Assembly: GCF_034140825.1 (NCBI RefSeq)
Contig: NC_089040.1
Coordinates: 3,947,501-4,011,500, forward strand
Length of the DNA stretch: 64,000 nucleotides
Source: Oryza sativa Japonica Group
Lineage: Eukaryota > Streptophyta > Magnoliopsida > Poales > Poaceae
Reading direction: 5' to 3'
A program made the translations under genes and the position numbers. The notes below the pieces were generated by a model, which searched no databases, was not told the DNA's origin, and saw nothing but the letters and a program-made list of their open reading frames with translations. Positions 10,926 to 22,412 of the stretch are shown here, piece by piece (position 1 is the stretch's first letter; each line of letters opens with the position of its first letter).

Positions 10926-11657
10926 TGATGATGAAATTTCCATAGTAAATAATAGTTATAGTGAAGCTTAGTTCGGGCTCAAAAATTTTTCTAGCTCCAC
11001 CACTGAATCCAGACAGCGAAGAACACAGCGTTTCACGCCCAAATGCAGCTGCCGGACGACGAAGAACAAGAAGCCAGCAACGGCGAGGCAGCTGCCGCAG
11101 GGCATTCTAACCGCGTCCAATCTAGCCTAGGGTTTACAAAACCGAACGGTTATTATGAGGCTACCATGCACAGTAACCTTTTCAGTGGATTCTGGCATTA
11201 GGTGCAAAGTTTTAAGGCCTCCTTCAGTGGACATGAATTCCTTTTTCAAGGTTTGTAGAAATTAAATCGAATCGATCCTGATGAAAAAAAAGTTATACAA
11301 AATTCATGCAGTCAGAAGGAGGCCTAGCATTCCCTGCATTCTGCACAGAACTTCCGGAAACCCAGCATAGAAGCCACATGTGACACAGAATTTTGTACAG
11401 TGGGAGACTTACCCATAGTCTCACCCTTGGCAGGTGATCCATCACAGTTTTCTTTATGTTACACCATATGGAATGAGGGGATATACCCAACTTACATAGT
11501 GATATGCACACTGTAATAATATAATGGTAGAGAAATTTTCCCACGAACACTGACACCACCTGAAGGTCGTCATTTACAAGCAGGTGAAGGGTAAGGGAAT
11601 AGAGAGAAAAATAATAAAAAGGATAAATAGCCAGAGAGATCCCAGAGATCTCTGTTA
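10926..11657. other. Downstream flank of the BSD gene with a small MITE (about 11215-11326)
   Basis: No gene seen. About 11215-11326 is a 112-bp foldback with inverted ends AGGCCTCCTTC...CATGAATT and AATTCATG...GAAGGAGGCCT, probably a Tourist-type MITE. It lies 3' of the minus-strand BSD gene, perhaps inside its 3' UTR. At 10967-11009 the sequence GAGC...TAGCTCCACCAC is the inverse of GGTGGAGCCACC near 7101-7115, hinting at an older element split by the hAT and Pack-MULE insertions. Confidence 0.5.
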
Positions 11658-14550
11658 TTAACTGTCAAGTATCTCAAACTCTGAATCCTCAATGACATCC
11701 CATGATTCCTTCTTGGATAGTGAAGCAGGTGGAGTTGGTTGTGGAGGCCGGTGGCTATAGTCAGTAGAAGATGCAGGTTTTCTTCTTACTGAATCCCGCC
11801 GGACTGAGGAGCTAGCATAGTGGAGGCTCCTCCGATCTGACAGAAGTGAATCCATGTATTTGTCCATGACAACAATATGGGCACTGTCAGCGTCGCTAAG
11901 CTCCTCACCGCTAATGTATCTTCTACCATCTCTAGAAGATTCCACATCCGAAGGTATTTCGGACCACTGATCCATGCTTTGCTCAGATTTTGACTTTGCA
12001 AACACCCATTGGTCAATGCTTTGATTGGATCTTGTTTTTATCAACACACGATCATCTGGCGATTGATAACCCTCTTGAGTGCTTTTCACACTTTCAATTT
12101 CACAAACATTAGGCGCAGAATCAGACTCTATCTCATTGACGTGATGAACAGAACCTGGTACATTCTCATCTACCTGCAAGTACAGGTGGTCACGATAAAT
12201 AAGCAAAATAGTACCATATCTGCAAAACAAAGCTCAGCATATTGCTTTTGCGCTTAACACCCAAATCATAGTTACTATATCCAAATGGAGCACCTCACTG
12301 TAAGATGAGTAGAAAGCCTCCAGGGGATGCTTAAAACTAACACAATTACACAAGCTATATTTCATACAAGATAGTGAGATACAGATGTGTCCTGATGCCT
12401 ACAACCAACCGGTGAAAGTGTGCATGATTTATTGATTTGTGCAGCTTAACACTAACATATTCGCAAGTCTGAGATATGTAGATTCTAAAGCGAATTCATA
12501 CTCTAGTATTCCACCTAATTTCAATGATCATGTTTCAACAATAACACCCAAGAATTTTATAGAATCCAGCTCAATTATGTGCTGCTTGTCAATTGGAGAT
12601 GATGCTCATTTATGTTAAGACCATGTGAAGAAAGCAGTAACACGAAGAAAAAAATGCATTCCCTGATTATATCCAAGTTTCTATCTGTTCCCATTGTATC
12701 TGAATTGACTACCAAGATTAGAAATCCAGAACTAAATTGAAATGACACTAATGTCTGGTCCACATCTCTGAGCTGTTGCCTGTTTACGGAAGAAATTGTC
12801 TCAGGCTCTCAGCATGCATCAACTATCCTGCTAGCATTGTATGGTTTCTCAATAATACCATGGTTCCCAAGTTTAAGTCCTAGACTCCTAGTATGATTGA
12901 GACAAGACCATTGGTGCAATGGTGTGTGTAACCATTGCGATTCAGACAAGACTATCCTGCTAGAAAATGTTCACTTTCTAATTCACGATGTGGTGCAATG
13001 GTGCAACCATTGTGATTCACACAAGATTATATAATATCGGAAACTCGGAATGCATACAACAAAAAATAAGTCACACCACAGGTACATAAAACAATATAAG
13101 AGGTAGCGTATACTTCTAAAAAAGCATAAATTACTAGACTTACCTCTGAAGTATGTTCAGTAAGGTTCGACTCAAGCAGCGTAAAGTAGATCTTCCAGAA
13201 TACATCAATATCCATGTAAGAAGGGCAGAGCCTAGCTCTCAGAGATGCTAAGTCAGGTACAAGTTTTTCAATGGCTTCCATATGATCCCTTTGGATATCG
13301 GAGATTATAGAATCTGTGAATTGCAAAATCAGTAAATAAGTATGGCATTTAGACAGACTTATATCGCAGAGCTAAATAACAGCCACAAATGATTCTCCTA
13401 AGATGAGCTCAGTAAAACAACTCAAAGACATCCTGATTCCAAAAGCATAATTGAAATCTTCAAAAGTTACAGTATGGTTCTGTAAAACTTCAGTGATCCT
13501 AAGAAGTGAATGCAACAATGGCTAGAAACTGAACCAGCAAAAAGCACGGCACAAACAAGATATGTTTACCTCTCAGTATTTCCACACAAACATTTATTAA
13601 GTAATACCTGCTGCCTATATTTGGATTGTCCCTGTTATAGCTATTATCATTAAACCATTCATCAAATCCATAATGAAGCATCTAGTTTATTCTTTGCCTA
13701 GCTATGAATTTGAGCAACTCAAATAATTTCTTTTGCCTTGCCACACTCTGTACTTTCTAATAATGGCAATGAATGCTCTTCGATGAGTAGAGCAATTGAT
13801 TTCTTTCAATTTGGCCCAATAATTCCCCACACCATAACTTTATACTAACCTCAGATAATCCTAGATGAATTCCTAAGAGAAGTACTTTTGCCTCATAATT
13901 TCACTAGAATCACAAGCATGAAATCCAATATATATCCCGAATCAGCAACTTTTTACACTCATCTCGACTTCCAACACATCTACCACGAAACCAGGGGTGC
14001 AATCAGTGCGTGATGGATGCATAATTAGCAACAAGCATAAGTATATAGATAATCGAGCATTACTCTCATCGAGCGCGAGCACGGGGAAGTCAATCCACGC
14101 CTCGGGCCGCGCCGCAAGGGCCTGCGCCGCCCCGACGACGTCATCAGCGACATCAGCAGCGGCAGCGGCAGCAGGGGAAGGGGAAGGAGAGGAGGCCGTG
14201 GAGGAAGCGGCGCGCGGGGACTCCGCGGTGGTGGCGGAAGCGGAGGCGGAGGCGGAGGAGAAGGCAGGTTCGGGGAGGGCGGCGCGGCGGGCGAAGCCAC
14301 CGGTGAAGGAGCCGCCGATCTCGGCGAGGTCGGCGAGGATGCCGGCGAGGATGGAGGGGGAGGGCGGCGTGGCGGGGCGCGGGGAAGGGGAGCGGCGGTG
14401 GTGGTGGTGGCGGTGGGTGGGGGTGGCGGGCGGGGAGTCGACGGTGAGGTGGGCGGGGCCGAGGAGCGGGTGGAGGAAGCAGGCGATGTCGAGGATGTGG
14501 CGGCCTAGCTCGGTGAGGTCGTCCCGGACGCCGCGGAACCCCCGCGCCAT
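11658..14550 (-). CDS. BSD-domain-containing protein
   Basis: Three exons on the minus strand: 14064-14550, 13144-13313 and 11658-12173, joined in phases 1 and 0 with GT-AG borders, about 390 residues. The start is the first ATG of the GC-rich exon 1 (MARGFRGVRDDLTELG). Residues about 150-215 form a BSD domain split between exons 1 and 2 (WIDFPVLALDE, then SIISDIQRDHMEAIEKL); it ends in the diagnostic FWKIYF motif. The N-terminal third is low-complexity Ser/Pro/Ala/His. The C-terminal 170 residues are acidic and Ser/Arg-rich and end with WDVIEDSEFEILDS. BSD domains occur in TFIIH p62, synapse-associated proteins and DOS2-like proteins. Plant members like this are mostly uncharacterised and may act in transcription or trafficking. 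No signal peptide or membrane segment. Confidence 0.88.
12818..13030. repeat. Diverged direct repeats in intron 2 of the BSD gene
   Basis: Two copies of a unit built on 'gacaaga..at..tgg/cta', 'ggtgcaatggtg' and 'aaccattgygattca' lie at about 12900-12960 and 12985-13030. A shared 'actatcctgctag' word sits at about 12820 and 12950. Intronic and non-coding. Confidence 0.5.
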
Positions 14551-15276
14551 CCCTCCGCCCTAGGGTTAGGGCTCCGGCGACGGCGGCGGCGGAAGAGGGA
14601 CTCTGCGGCGGCGGCGGCGGCGGCGGAAGAGCGGGTTTTCCTCCTTTATTTGCTTGCGGGGTTGGGGTGGGGGTGGGGTGCGGGACAAGGCAATGATTGC
14701 GACTTGCCCAAAAAGAGAGAGAAACAAGTCGGACTCTCTATGGGACTCTCTATATCCATAATTTTAAAAAAAAATACTACTATAATATAATTATAATGTT
14801 ATTATAAAGTTCTTATTAGTTTTAAAAATATAGCAATATGAGAGAGAATTAGAAGCACCGTGTATCTAGACAGGGAGTACATAATTTGTATGTAACCTTT
14901 CGCGAAGTGAAGTTCGGAGGACCAAATCCCCTTACGTGTTAGTTTTTTTTCTTCCCCGTTTGTATAAAACTTGAAGTAAATCTAACTGCTTAGAATTATA
15001 TTAAAATTTATATATAAATTATACTTATATTTATATGAAAGTATAGTATTTGGATTTAAGGTCGTGTTTGTTCTTTGATGTTGGGAACCAATACCTCCCG
15101 CACGTAAATCGGAGCTACTCATTAACACATGATTAATTAAGTATTTGTTTTTTCTAAAAAATGGATTAATACGATTTTTAAAGCAACTTTTGTATAGAAT
15201 TTTTTTTAAAAAAAACACAATGTTTAGTAGTTTGAAAAGCATGCGCAAAAAAAAGAAAGTTGGGGAAATAGCCTAA
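14551..15276. other. Upstream region of the BSD gene; one MITE-like stretch
   Basis: The first 100 bp upstream of the ATG are GC-rich with CGG/CGGCGG runs, a typical grass 5' leader. 14760-15060 is AT-rich with nothing recognised. About 15060-15250 (GGTCGTGTTTG..., CATGATTAATTAAGTATTTG...) resembles a common rice interspersed repeat, but its ends could not be fixed. Confidence 0.4.
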
Positions 15277-15535
15277 GGGCATGTTTAGTTCGCAAACGAA
15301 AATTTTTGGCGTACCACATCGGATATACAAACACACATTTGAAGTATTAAACGTAGACTAATAACAAAACAATTTATAGATTCCGTCTGGAAACTACGAG
15401 ATGAATTTATTAAGCCTAATTAATCAGTCGTTAGTAAATGTTTACGGTAGTACCACATTATCAAATCATGGCGCAATTAGGTTTAAAAGATTTGTCTCAC
15501 AATTTACACACAATATGTGTAATTACTTCCTTCGT

Positions 15536-15966
15536 TTCACAATGTAAGAATTTCTAGTATTGCCCACATTCATATAGATGCTAATGAATCTATATATATA
15601 ATACATTCATATACAGATTCATTACTACCTCCGTCCCATAAAAATTGAATTTCTAGAGAATTAAGGACATATTATTCGGATAGGCAAATGACTAAAATAT
15701 CCCTATTTAATGAACACAGTACATGCACACATTCCATATATAAACTTGATTAAAAGGAATGTCATGACAATGGGTTAGAAATAAGATGGAAGGAAAGAAG
15801 ATTACAAGGAAATGCAATCAGTTTATTGGGTCCCACATTAGTAGAAATACAATTTTTATGGGACAAAGGTTTAAAGCTAGAAATTCATTTTTTATGGGAC
15901 GGAGGTAGTAGTATCTATATAAATGTGAGCAATGCTAGAAAGTCTTACATTGTGAAACGGAGGAAG
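15536..15966. mobile_element. Stowaway-like MITE (middle level of the nest)
   Basis: The inverted ends CTTCCTTCGTTTCACAATGT and ACATTGTGAAACGGAGGAAG match over about 40 bp, continuing into TCTAGCATTGC-like sequence. It sits inside the right half of the outer MITE and is itself interrupted at 15625-15908. The left side has a TA next to the end; the right side shows CA, so one flank has changed. Confidence 0.75.
15625..15908. mobile_element. Stowaway MITE (innermost of the nest)
   Basis: 284 bp with ends CTACCTCCGTCCCATAAAAA and TTTTTTATGGGACGGAGGTAG, flanked on both sides by TA (15623-15624 and 15909-15910). As the innermost copy it is the youngest of the three, and its ends are the best preserved. 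Confidence 0.8.
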
Positions 15967-16062
15967 CAGTTTTTTTTCATATCTAATTACTTTATTTATA
16001 TATGTGTTTAAACATTCGATATGACGGGGTGAAAAATTTTTTGTTTGGAAAATAAACAGAAT

Positions 16063-16495
16063 TAATTTTATCGACGAAACCGTGGCGAGGCGTGGGTTGC
16101 TTTCGGTTTCGGGTGCGCCGTGGCGGTGCCCGCGCGCGCACAGCAAACGTGCCGGCCCGGGCGCCCGGCCGCTCTCGCCGCGAGGGGAAAGGCGCCACAC
16201 GGCGGCGTGGCCGCGTATGTGACGGCATGATGATGACTACGGACTACGGTGGTGGAGGTGGTTGTGGGTGGCCGTGTCGCCGTCGAGGGGGGTGTCGCGT
16301 ACGACGTCGACGGCGCACGTCGTCCACGTGGTGCAGAGACCGTCAATCGGCGGCTGACTCTGACCAGGAACAGGGTTTCAGGTACGGGGATGGATGCTGT
16401 CACGTTGGCACACCAAAGTCAGCGGCGTACACAAACTTTCTCGTGAACACGCTCACATATGTGTGGTACAAATGTTCACCAATGTGTAGTAGGTA
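16063..16495. other. GC-rich stretch without a recognised gene
   Basis: About 16080-16400 is clearly GC-richer than its surroundings and has open frames on both strands, but none shows a known domain, a good start context or conserved-looking composition. It may be a captured or decayed exon, or a CpG-rich patch. Confidence 0.35.
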
Positions 16496-16730
16496 ATCCC
16501 TCCGTCCTATTTTAAGTGCAAATATAAGTTTCTGTATCCAACTTTGATCGCTCATTTTATTTGAAAAAAATTTATAATTAGTATTTTTGTTGTTATGAGA
16601 TGATAAAATATGAATAGTACTTTATACGTGTCTTATGTTTTGAACTTTTTTTAAAAAAAATTTAAATAAAACAGATAATTAAAGTTGGAAACGTAAAATA
16701 ATAGCGACACTGAAAATGGGACGGAGGGAG
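16496..16730. mobile_element. Stowaway MITE
   Basis: About 235 bp. Ends CCCTCCGTCCTATTTTAAGTGC (left) and inverted GGGACGGAGGGAG (right), with TA at 16494-16495 and 16731-16732. The interior has matching inverted arms such as CCAACTTTGATC and AAAGTTGG. Non-coding. Confidence 0.8.
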
Positions 16731-16732
16731 TA

Positions 16733-17512
16733 CGATAATTATAGTTTATGTATAGTGTACTAGGTTCTGAACATGTTTTCTACTGCTAGCTGACCGCACG
16801 ATCGTGTCGCTATCTTGTCACGGATCAGCTTTTGTTGTACAGGCTAGTACCAAAATTTGTACAAGATGGGAAGTGAGCTCCATTGGTTAGGAATTTTTGG
16901 TTGAACCAGTGAATCCATCTGCTTCAACCGTTGGAGTGCTAAACAGGCCCTAAGCTCGACACGAGTATTCGAGTATTTATATTTACAGTTAATTATTTTT
17001 TTAATAGTAGATGACGTATCCATCAATAGCTTTTCAGAAGGTGTTCATCAGTTGTATGTGCCGTGTGCGTTTGCATTTATGTTGTGTTTTGTCTTGGTCA
17101 ATAGTGATGGTATTTGCCGAAGGAGATACTACTAGTATAACACGAATAGGTACTGCTAGTATTGTTACACTACAAATAATTGACACATCTTGATTATTAT
17201 GTAATCGTACTCGATCAATGTCCATGAATAATCCAATAATTAATCTTATCCCGAATCACCCACCCACATGAAGAAATACCAAAAATACCCATACCCATAT
17301 ACATACATGCATACGTACATACATTACCCCAAGCACCTACGTGTGACGTGTCCGAATCGGACGAACACCACCGAATTCTTCTTCTTCTTCTACCTGTGTG
17401 TGCTACAAACCATCAACAATGAGAGAAAGCTACAAATTTTTCCAGCCAAAAAAGAATCGACATTGGAAGTAGTGCGACGACGACCGACATCGCCGGAGCT
17501 GGATGATGATCA
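16733..17512. other. 3' region of the AP180-type gene
   Basis: No gene seen. About 17270-17340 is a run of CATA/CATAC-like simple sequence. The part nearest 17513 probably contains the 3' UTR of the minus-strand clathrin adaptor gene. Confidence 0.4.
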
Positions 17513-20500
17513 TCATATGAGCCCCGTGTAGCCGTTGCCGGCGGCGGCGGCGGCGCCGTAAGGGTGGTGGGCGGCTGCGGCGGCGGCGAACGGGTTGCCG
17601 AACGGGTTCGCCGGGTTGGCCTGGAGATGCTGCTGCTGCTGCTGGTGGTGGTGGAACACCTGAGGCGGGGGCGCCGCGGCGGCGGCGGCGGCGGCGGCCA
17701 TCATCATCTGCTGCTGGAGCATGAAGGCCTGCTGCTGCTGCGCCATGGCGGTCATCTGCACGTTGTGCGGCGCCGCGTAGCCGCTGGAGGCGTAGAACGG
17801 GTCGTGCATCATCGGCTGCTGCATCATCGGGGCGGCGCCGGCGCCGGCGACGCCGGGGTTGACATCCCATGGGTTGTAGCTCGTCGGCTGGCTCGCTCTC
17901 CGGTTCGCGTCGTCGTACAGGCTGTCGAGCGTGAGCAAGTCCAGTCCACCAGCCTGAAGAAAAGATTTCAGAGTTTCAGAGATGGTTAGCTTTTGTTGTT
18001 GCTGCATCTGTCTGAAAATTTTGCTGCATTTCAAATTAAGAATGATGCTAGTGCTGCTTCATCTGTCTGAAAATTTTGTTGCATTTCAAGTTAAAAATGA
18101 TGCTACTGTTGCTGCATTTATCTGAAATTTTGCTGCATTTCAAGGTAAGAATGATGCTACTGTTGCTTCATCTGTCTGAAAATTTGCTGCATTTCAAGGT
18201 AAGAATGATGCTACTGTTGCTGCATTTATCTGAAAATTCGCTGGCATTTCAAGCTAAGGATGATGCTAGTGTTGCCGCGTCTATCTGGAATTTCGCTACA
18301 TGTCAAGGTAAAATGTTCAGGTTCAGTACCAGCTTCTTGCTTGAAGTAATAGCAGTTTCGTTTGAGCTGGGTGTGGTGACAAGGGCCAGCTCCCAGCCAG
18401 TGACTCCATTTTGAGCAGGTGCAACTTTAGGTACATCATCTGCCACAGAAAAGCAAGAACAGTAAAGAAGCATGTCTTACAACCGATCAACTTCTAGTGG
18501 AGACAAAAGAATTGAACGGTTTTCGTTCGTGGGGAATTTTACCTATCGGAACAATGGCAAGGGCTAAAGCATTCTTCTCCTCTATCTCGGCTGCGGCAGG
18601 GTTCGGTTCGTTCAGACCCTGGCAGAGAAATTGAGTTATTAGCATGACAATGCAGGATTAGTGGCCTCTTGTGAGTAGTACAGAATGTTACCAGCAAATC
18701 TGTTGGCTCCTCTTTAGGTGCTTCCTCTTTTACTGGTTCAGGCTCTGGCTCTGGTTCTTGTTCTGGTTCTGGCTCTGGAGCGGGAGGAGGCGATGCCGGC
18801 TTTTCTTCCTCCTCTGCCTCTTTCTTGTATTCGATTGCCAGTACCTAAACACAGATAAGATGTGTGATAAGCAAACTCAATAAGGAGCCTGAAGAGCAGA
18901 AAATCATGCATAAGATGGTTCTAACTAGATTCATTGTCTTCTCGATTTATAATGTACTGATACAATCAATCAACACATTAATTTGAGCTCTAAACATCAG
19001 CAAGTTTCAACATTTCTCGAACCTTATCTTTTTGAGCTACAGTGGGAGCTTCTGTCACATATTCCTCCATGGTTACTAAGAATGAAGCTGGAGGCTGCAG
19101 AAGTTTCAGTATAATCAGTAGCTTGCTAAAATGGAAAACAAACAACAAATACATGCAAATCGAATATCTGTCAGACCTGTTCGATTTTTAAGAACTTCTC
19201 ACCACGCCCAATGTGTATCGTTTTACACACTTCATAAAACTCTGATAGTCTTTCAGCCTGTGCAACAAATTTAAGAAATTAAAAGGTGAAGCAGCAACAG
19301 TGCCCTAAATGTTCTTATTTCAACATAATTCAACGATTAATATCAGTGGTTCAGAACTTCTGTTTTAGACAGATCAACATCAACAGAGCTGATGATGCTG
19401 AAGTGAAAAAAAAACCTTGTGCTCTAAGTTTAATTTCATATTCCATCACAGATATGATACCTAAATTTTAATTAGAGACAAGGTTGCTTAAAAGTGCACA
19501 TAGCTAATCCTCGATCAAAGGAGAGACCATGGAGGAAAGCAAGATGCTCAGATGGATTGTTATCTGCCTCTGTCCTACTGTTTTTTATCACTTTGTCATG
19601 AATCAAACATTGAAGGGGGGAAAAACTGGTCAGGGATAATAAAACAACATAATAGTGTAAATAGATTTGATCTATTCACAGCAATTAAGTGAATTATCTC
19701 ATACATTCTTCAATCGATCAGCTTCTAAGTTTCTGAAGCCCTAACACATACCCAAGTCCTTAATTAATTAAACTTAAGAAAGAACCTTGATTTTTATTGC
19801 TACATGCAAGTGAAAATAATCCACTGAACAAATTCATTAATGGATCAACAGTAGAGGGACAGAACTTCACCTGGTTAGTTGCTCTTTTGTATATATCAAG
19901 TGCCCTAACAGCATCACTTCTTTGCATCTCAAAGAACTGTAATAGAGAATAATCCGTAGGTTAGATGAGAAAAGTAAAGAAATATCGCTAGCGAATAGCA
20001 GATTTTACAAACTTATCTGGAATGACTAGAATAACTAATAAGAAAACTCACCTTGTCAACCAGATTAATTGTACCATCACTAATAGCAGTGTAGATCTTA
20101 ACACTTTCCAGAGCAACCTTCCAGTAATGCACAAGCAAAGTCAGCATTCATGCCAAGACCATCATGTTGTGCACTTAAAATGAAACAAGCATGCTAACTC
20201 ATGCTACTTACCATTGAAAGTGCGTGCTGGATTATGACATTGTAAGATGATGCCCCTTGTGGCTACAAAAATAATATTCAGTAATTCAAATTTAACCTGA
20301 CAGTGGAACATGAAGATGGAATGTGGTGAAATTTCAAATCATATGTAGGCAAAAACTAATTACCTGGCAAGCAAGGAGCCGAAAAAGAAGTTGCTGTAAT
20401 GCTGGCAGATGATCAAGCAAATCACCAGTTTCAAGATCCCGAGTTTTCTGCAGAGACCAGAATTTTCAGAAAGTTAGAAAGAATACCGTTGGCAACATGG

Positions 20501-22412
20501 CACTTGTAATCTCATCTCTCATGATAAAGTTTCAATTACATAAATCAATGTTCCATGTCCCTATGCGGTGGCATGCCTGTCAACTCTTCTGGAAGATATC
20601 TGGATATTCTCTAGCAATAGGTAACCTTCTGTAGTTCGGAAACTTCCATGTGGTGCACTAGGGCTCCTTTCCAAGGGGGATTAACTATGGTTTTGAAATT
20701 CACTTTCTCTCCTTTAGAGTTTTCTAAGGTGATAGATCTACTTCCACAATCTACTTCCTCAGAGTCTTCCAGGAGAAAAGGAGGAAACCTTAAAATTGGA
20801 ACTTACAAGGTAGTTATGAAGTTTAAACACAGTTTCCTTCCAGCAAAATTACATTTAAGTTTTAAAGAAATAAAAATTTGATAAAACCTCGCATAAGCAA
20901 GAGTAGTAATTGGATTACATACCGGAGGATCTGTCTCCACATCATACTTCAGCACTCGGAAACATTCAAGTCTCTCTTCTAAATATAAAGCATAAGTGCG
21001 TATCCAAGCAGAAAAATCCCAAGCTGAACAAGATAAGAGTAAATAGTCATTATAGTTCAGAGTTAGAATGTCTAATACAGCTATAAAAGTGACAACACTA
21101 GTAATAAAATGTCAATTAGTACCTCCTGCACTAGAATCATCCTTAAAGTAGGCCAAGTTTAGCATATGGGACCTAGATCTGCCATAATTGATAAGCTCTT
21201 CACGAAAAGTGGGATCGACCTCTCGAAGGGCGCGATGTATGACAATTAATGTCTTCAATGCAACCTGAGGTATAAATATTGAAGCAAAGAATATTCATAA
21301 GTTTATAACTTTTTTTACAGTGCATCACCCAGGAAAAGCACTATCAATAAAACAAAACAAATAATGTTAAATGCAAACTAATCCTTCTAATCACATAGCA
21401 GTTTGGCAATCCTTCAAAAAGTTCAAAAACCATCAATTCCACCATGCATTTAAACAAAAAACCATTTTGTAACTACTCTAAAGAAAAAGGACTAAACTCG
21501 TAGACCCATCTGTTTTACAAAGAAAATGGAGACAGTAACAAAGGAAGCTAATGCCAACAAATATTTTCATAGTTTCCCAAAGTCCATTTTAACATAGCTC
21601 CATAAACTACAGAGAAATGCAAAATTTTAAAATGTTACAAAAAGGCTCCTTAGACAGAACGAGAAGATACTTGGTGTAAAATGGTTCCTTGGACAGAAAG
21701 AAGCACTACTACATTCTAGTTAGAACACTAAAGTCTTATAGAAAAGGTACATACCGCCCAATTGCGTGTCTTGGAAAGACGTCTTGCAAGGGCATGGATG
21801 CAGTAAGCTACATCTGCTCGTGGCCTTGAAGCAGAAATGGAATAAAAAATTTCTGCAAACCAATAAACAAATGAATATGAGGCAAGTTTTGACAGTCTGA
21901 AGGTAAATTAGTGCACAATCAATATAATACTCCATTTCATTCAACAAAAACTACATAACAAAAAATCACTGAATTTTAAGCAGGAGCAGGACAATTCATT
22001 GTTTTCTACACTATATATTCAATTATATATAACAATGAAAATTAAAAAAGATTAACACAAGTGAAAAGATGCAGCTATGAACTGGCACTAGTGTTTCAAG
22101 CTTTCAGCTAAGAGACAGGATATGCCACCTCTTATGTACTTCTCCTTTGATGGACGCTCAACATGGTTTGTAGCCTTCACAATTGCAATATCCAATTCCT
22201 GTTTTGAAAAAAGACAATGCTAAGCCCGCGGCGGAGTAAAGCATATAACAGTAAGCAATTGAGCATGAGAATTTCCAAACATTCTTCAGAGGATTGATAG
22301 AATTTTCGACCTTATAATCACTGTTCACTTTTGCCAAGCTCACAGTTGTGGTGTCCTTGAGGGCTCCAAGATACTTCCTGAGGCTCGTCGGCTGAGTGCC
22401 AACTCCTGCCAT
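17513..22412 (-). CDS. Clathrin assembly protein, AP180/CALM (PICALM) type with ANTH domain
   Basis: Fifteen coding exons on the minus strand, all GT-AG with matching phases, about 570 residues: 22311-22412, 22129-22198, 21755-21852, 21123-21264, 20923-21023, 20364-20447, 20212-20262, 20052-20117, 19871-19936, 19177-19257, 19023-19094, 18692-18844, 18543-18618, 18330-18439, 17513-17953. Residues about 8-285 are the ANTH domain. The lipid-binding [16 protein letters not shown] segment is present, as are blocks such as [15 protein letters not shown] and [16 protein letters not shown]. The acidic Glu-Pro linker and the Gln/Met/Ala-rich tail carry adaptor motifs: TDLL, DPF (475-477) and NPF twice (540-546). 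It matches Arabidopsis PICALM1-type proteins (At2g01600/At1g14910) in exon structure and in GWELALVT and AGGLDLLTL. Role: cargo and clathrin recruitment at plasma membrane or trans-Golgi. Likely intact. Confidence 0.93.
17994..18312. repeat. 54-55 bp minisatellite filling the last intron of the AP180-type gene
   Basis: About six direct copies. The word GCATTTCAA or its variant starts at 18026, 18081, 18135, 18189, 18244 and about 18298, so spacing is 55, 54, 54, 55, 54. Each unit carries a CTGAAAATTTTGCTGC-like part and a GATGCTACTGTTGC-like part. The intron runs 17954-18329 (376 bp) and about 85% of it is repeat. On the + strand most units contain CAAGGTAAGAATG, a perfect-looking splice donor in the wrong orientation for this gene, and the array stays open in one + frame (18076-18414). 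Confidence 0.9.

Larger units (their letters stand above)
15277..16062. mobile_element. Tourist/Harbinger-like MITE (outermost of a three-level nest)
   Basis: Starts GGGCATGTTTAGTTCGCAAAC after TAA (15274-15276). The right end (GTTTGGAAAATAAACAGAAT) is a decayed inverted copy followed by TAA at 16063-16065, consistent with the 3-bp TWA duplication of PIF/Harbinger MITEs. The arms contain CTAATTAATCAGTCG and CACAATTTACACACAA, common in rice. Without the inserts described next it would be about 355 bp. Confidence 0.7.

Noticed and set aside
16068-16403. Open frames on both strands of the GC-rich patch at 16.1-16.4 kb
   Set aside because: Neither shows a motif or conserved-looking block. Open simply because of GC content.
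17994-18312. Minisatellite considered as a CRISPR-like array
   Set aside because: Units are directly adjacent without unique spacers, in an intron of a plant gene. It is an ordinary minisatellite.
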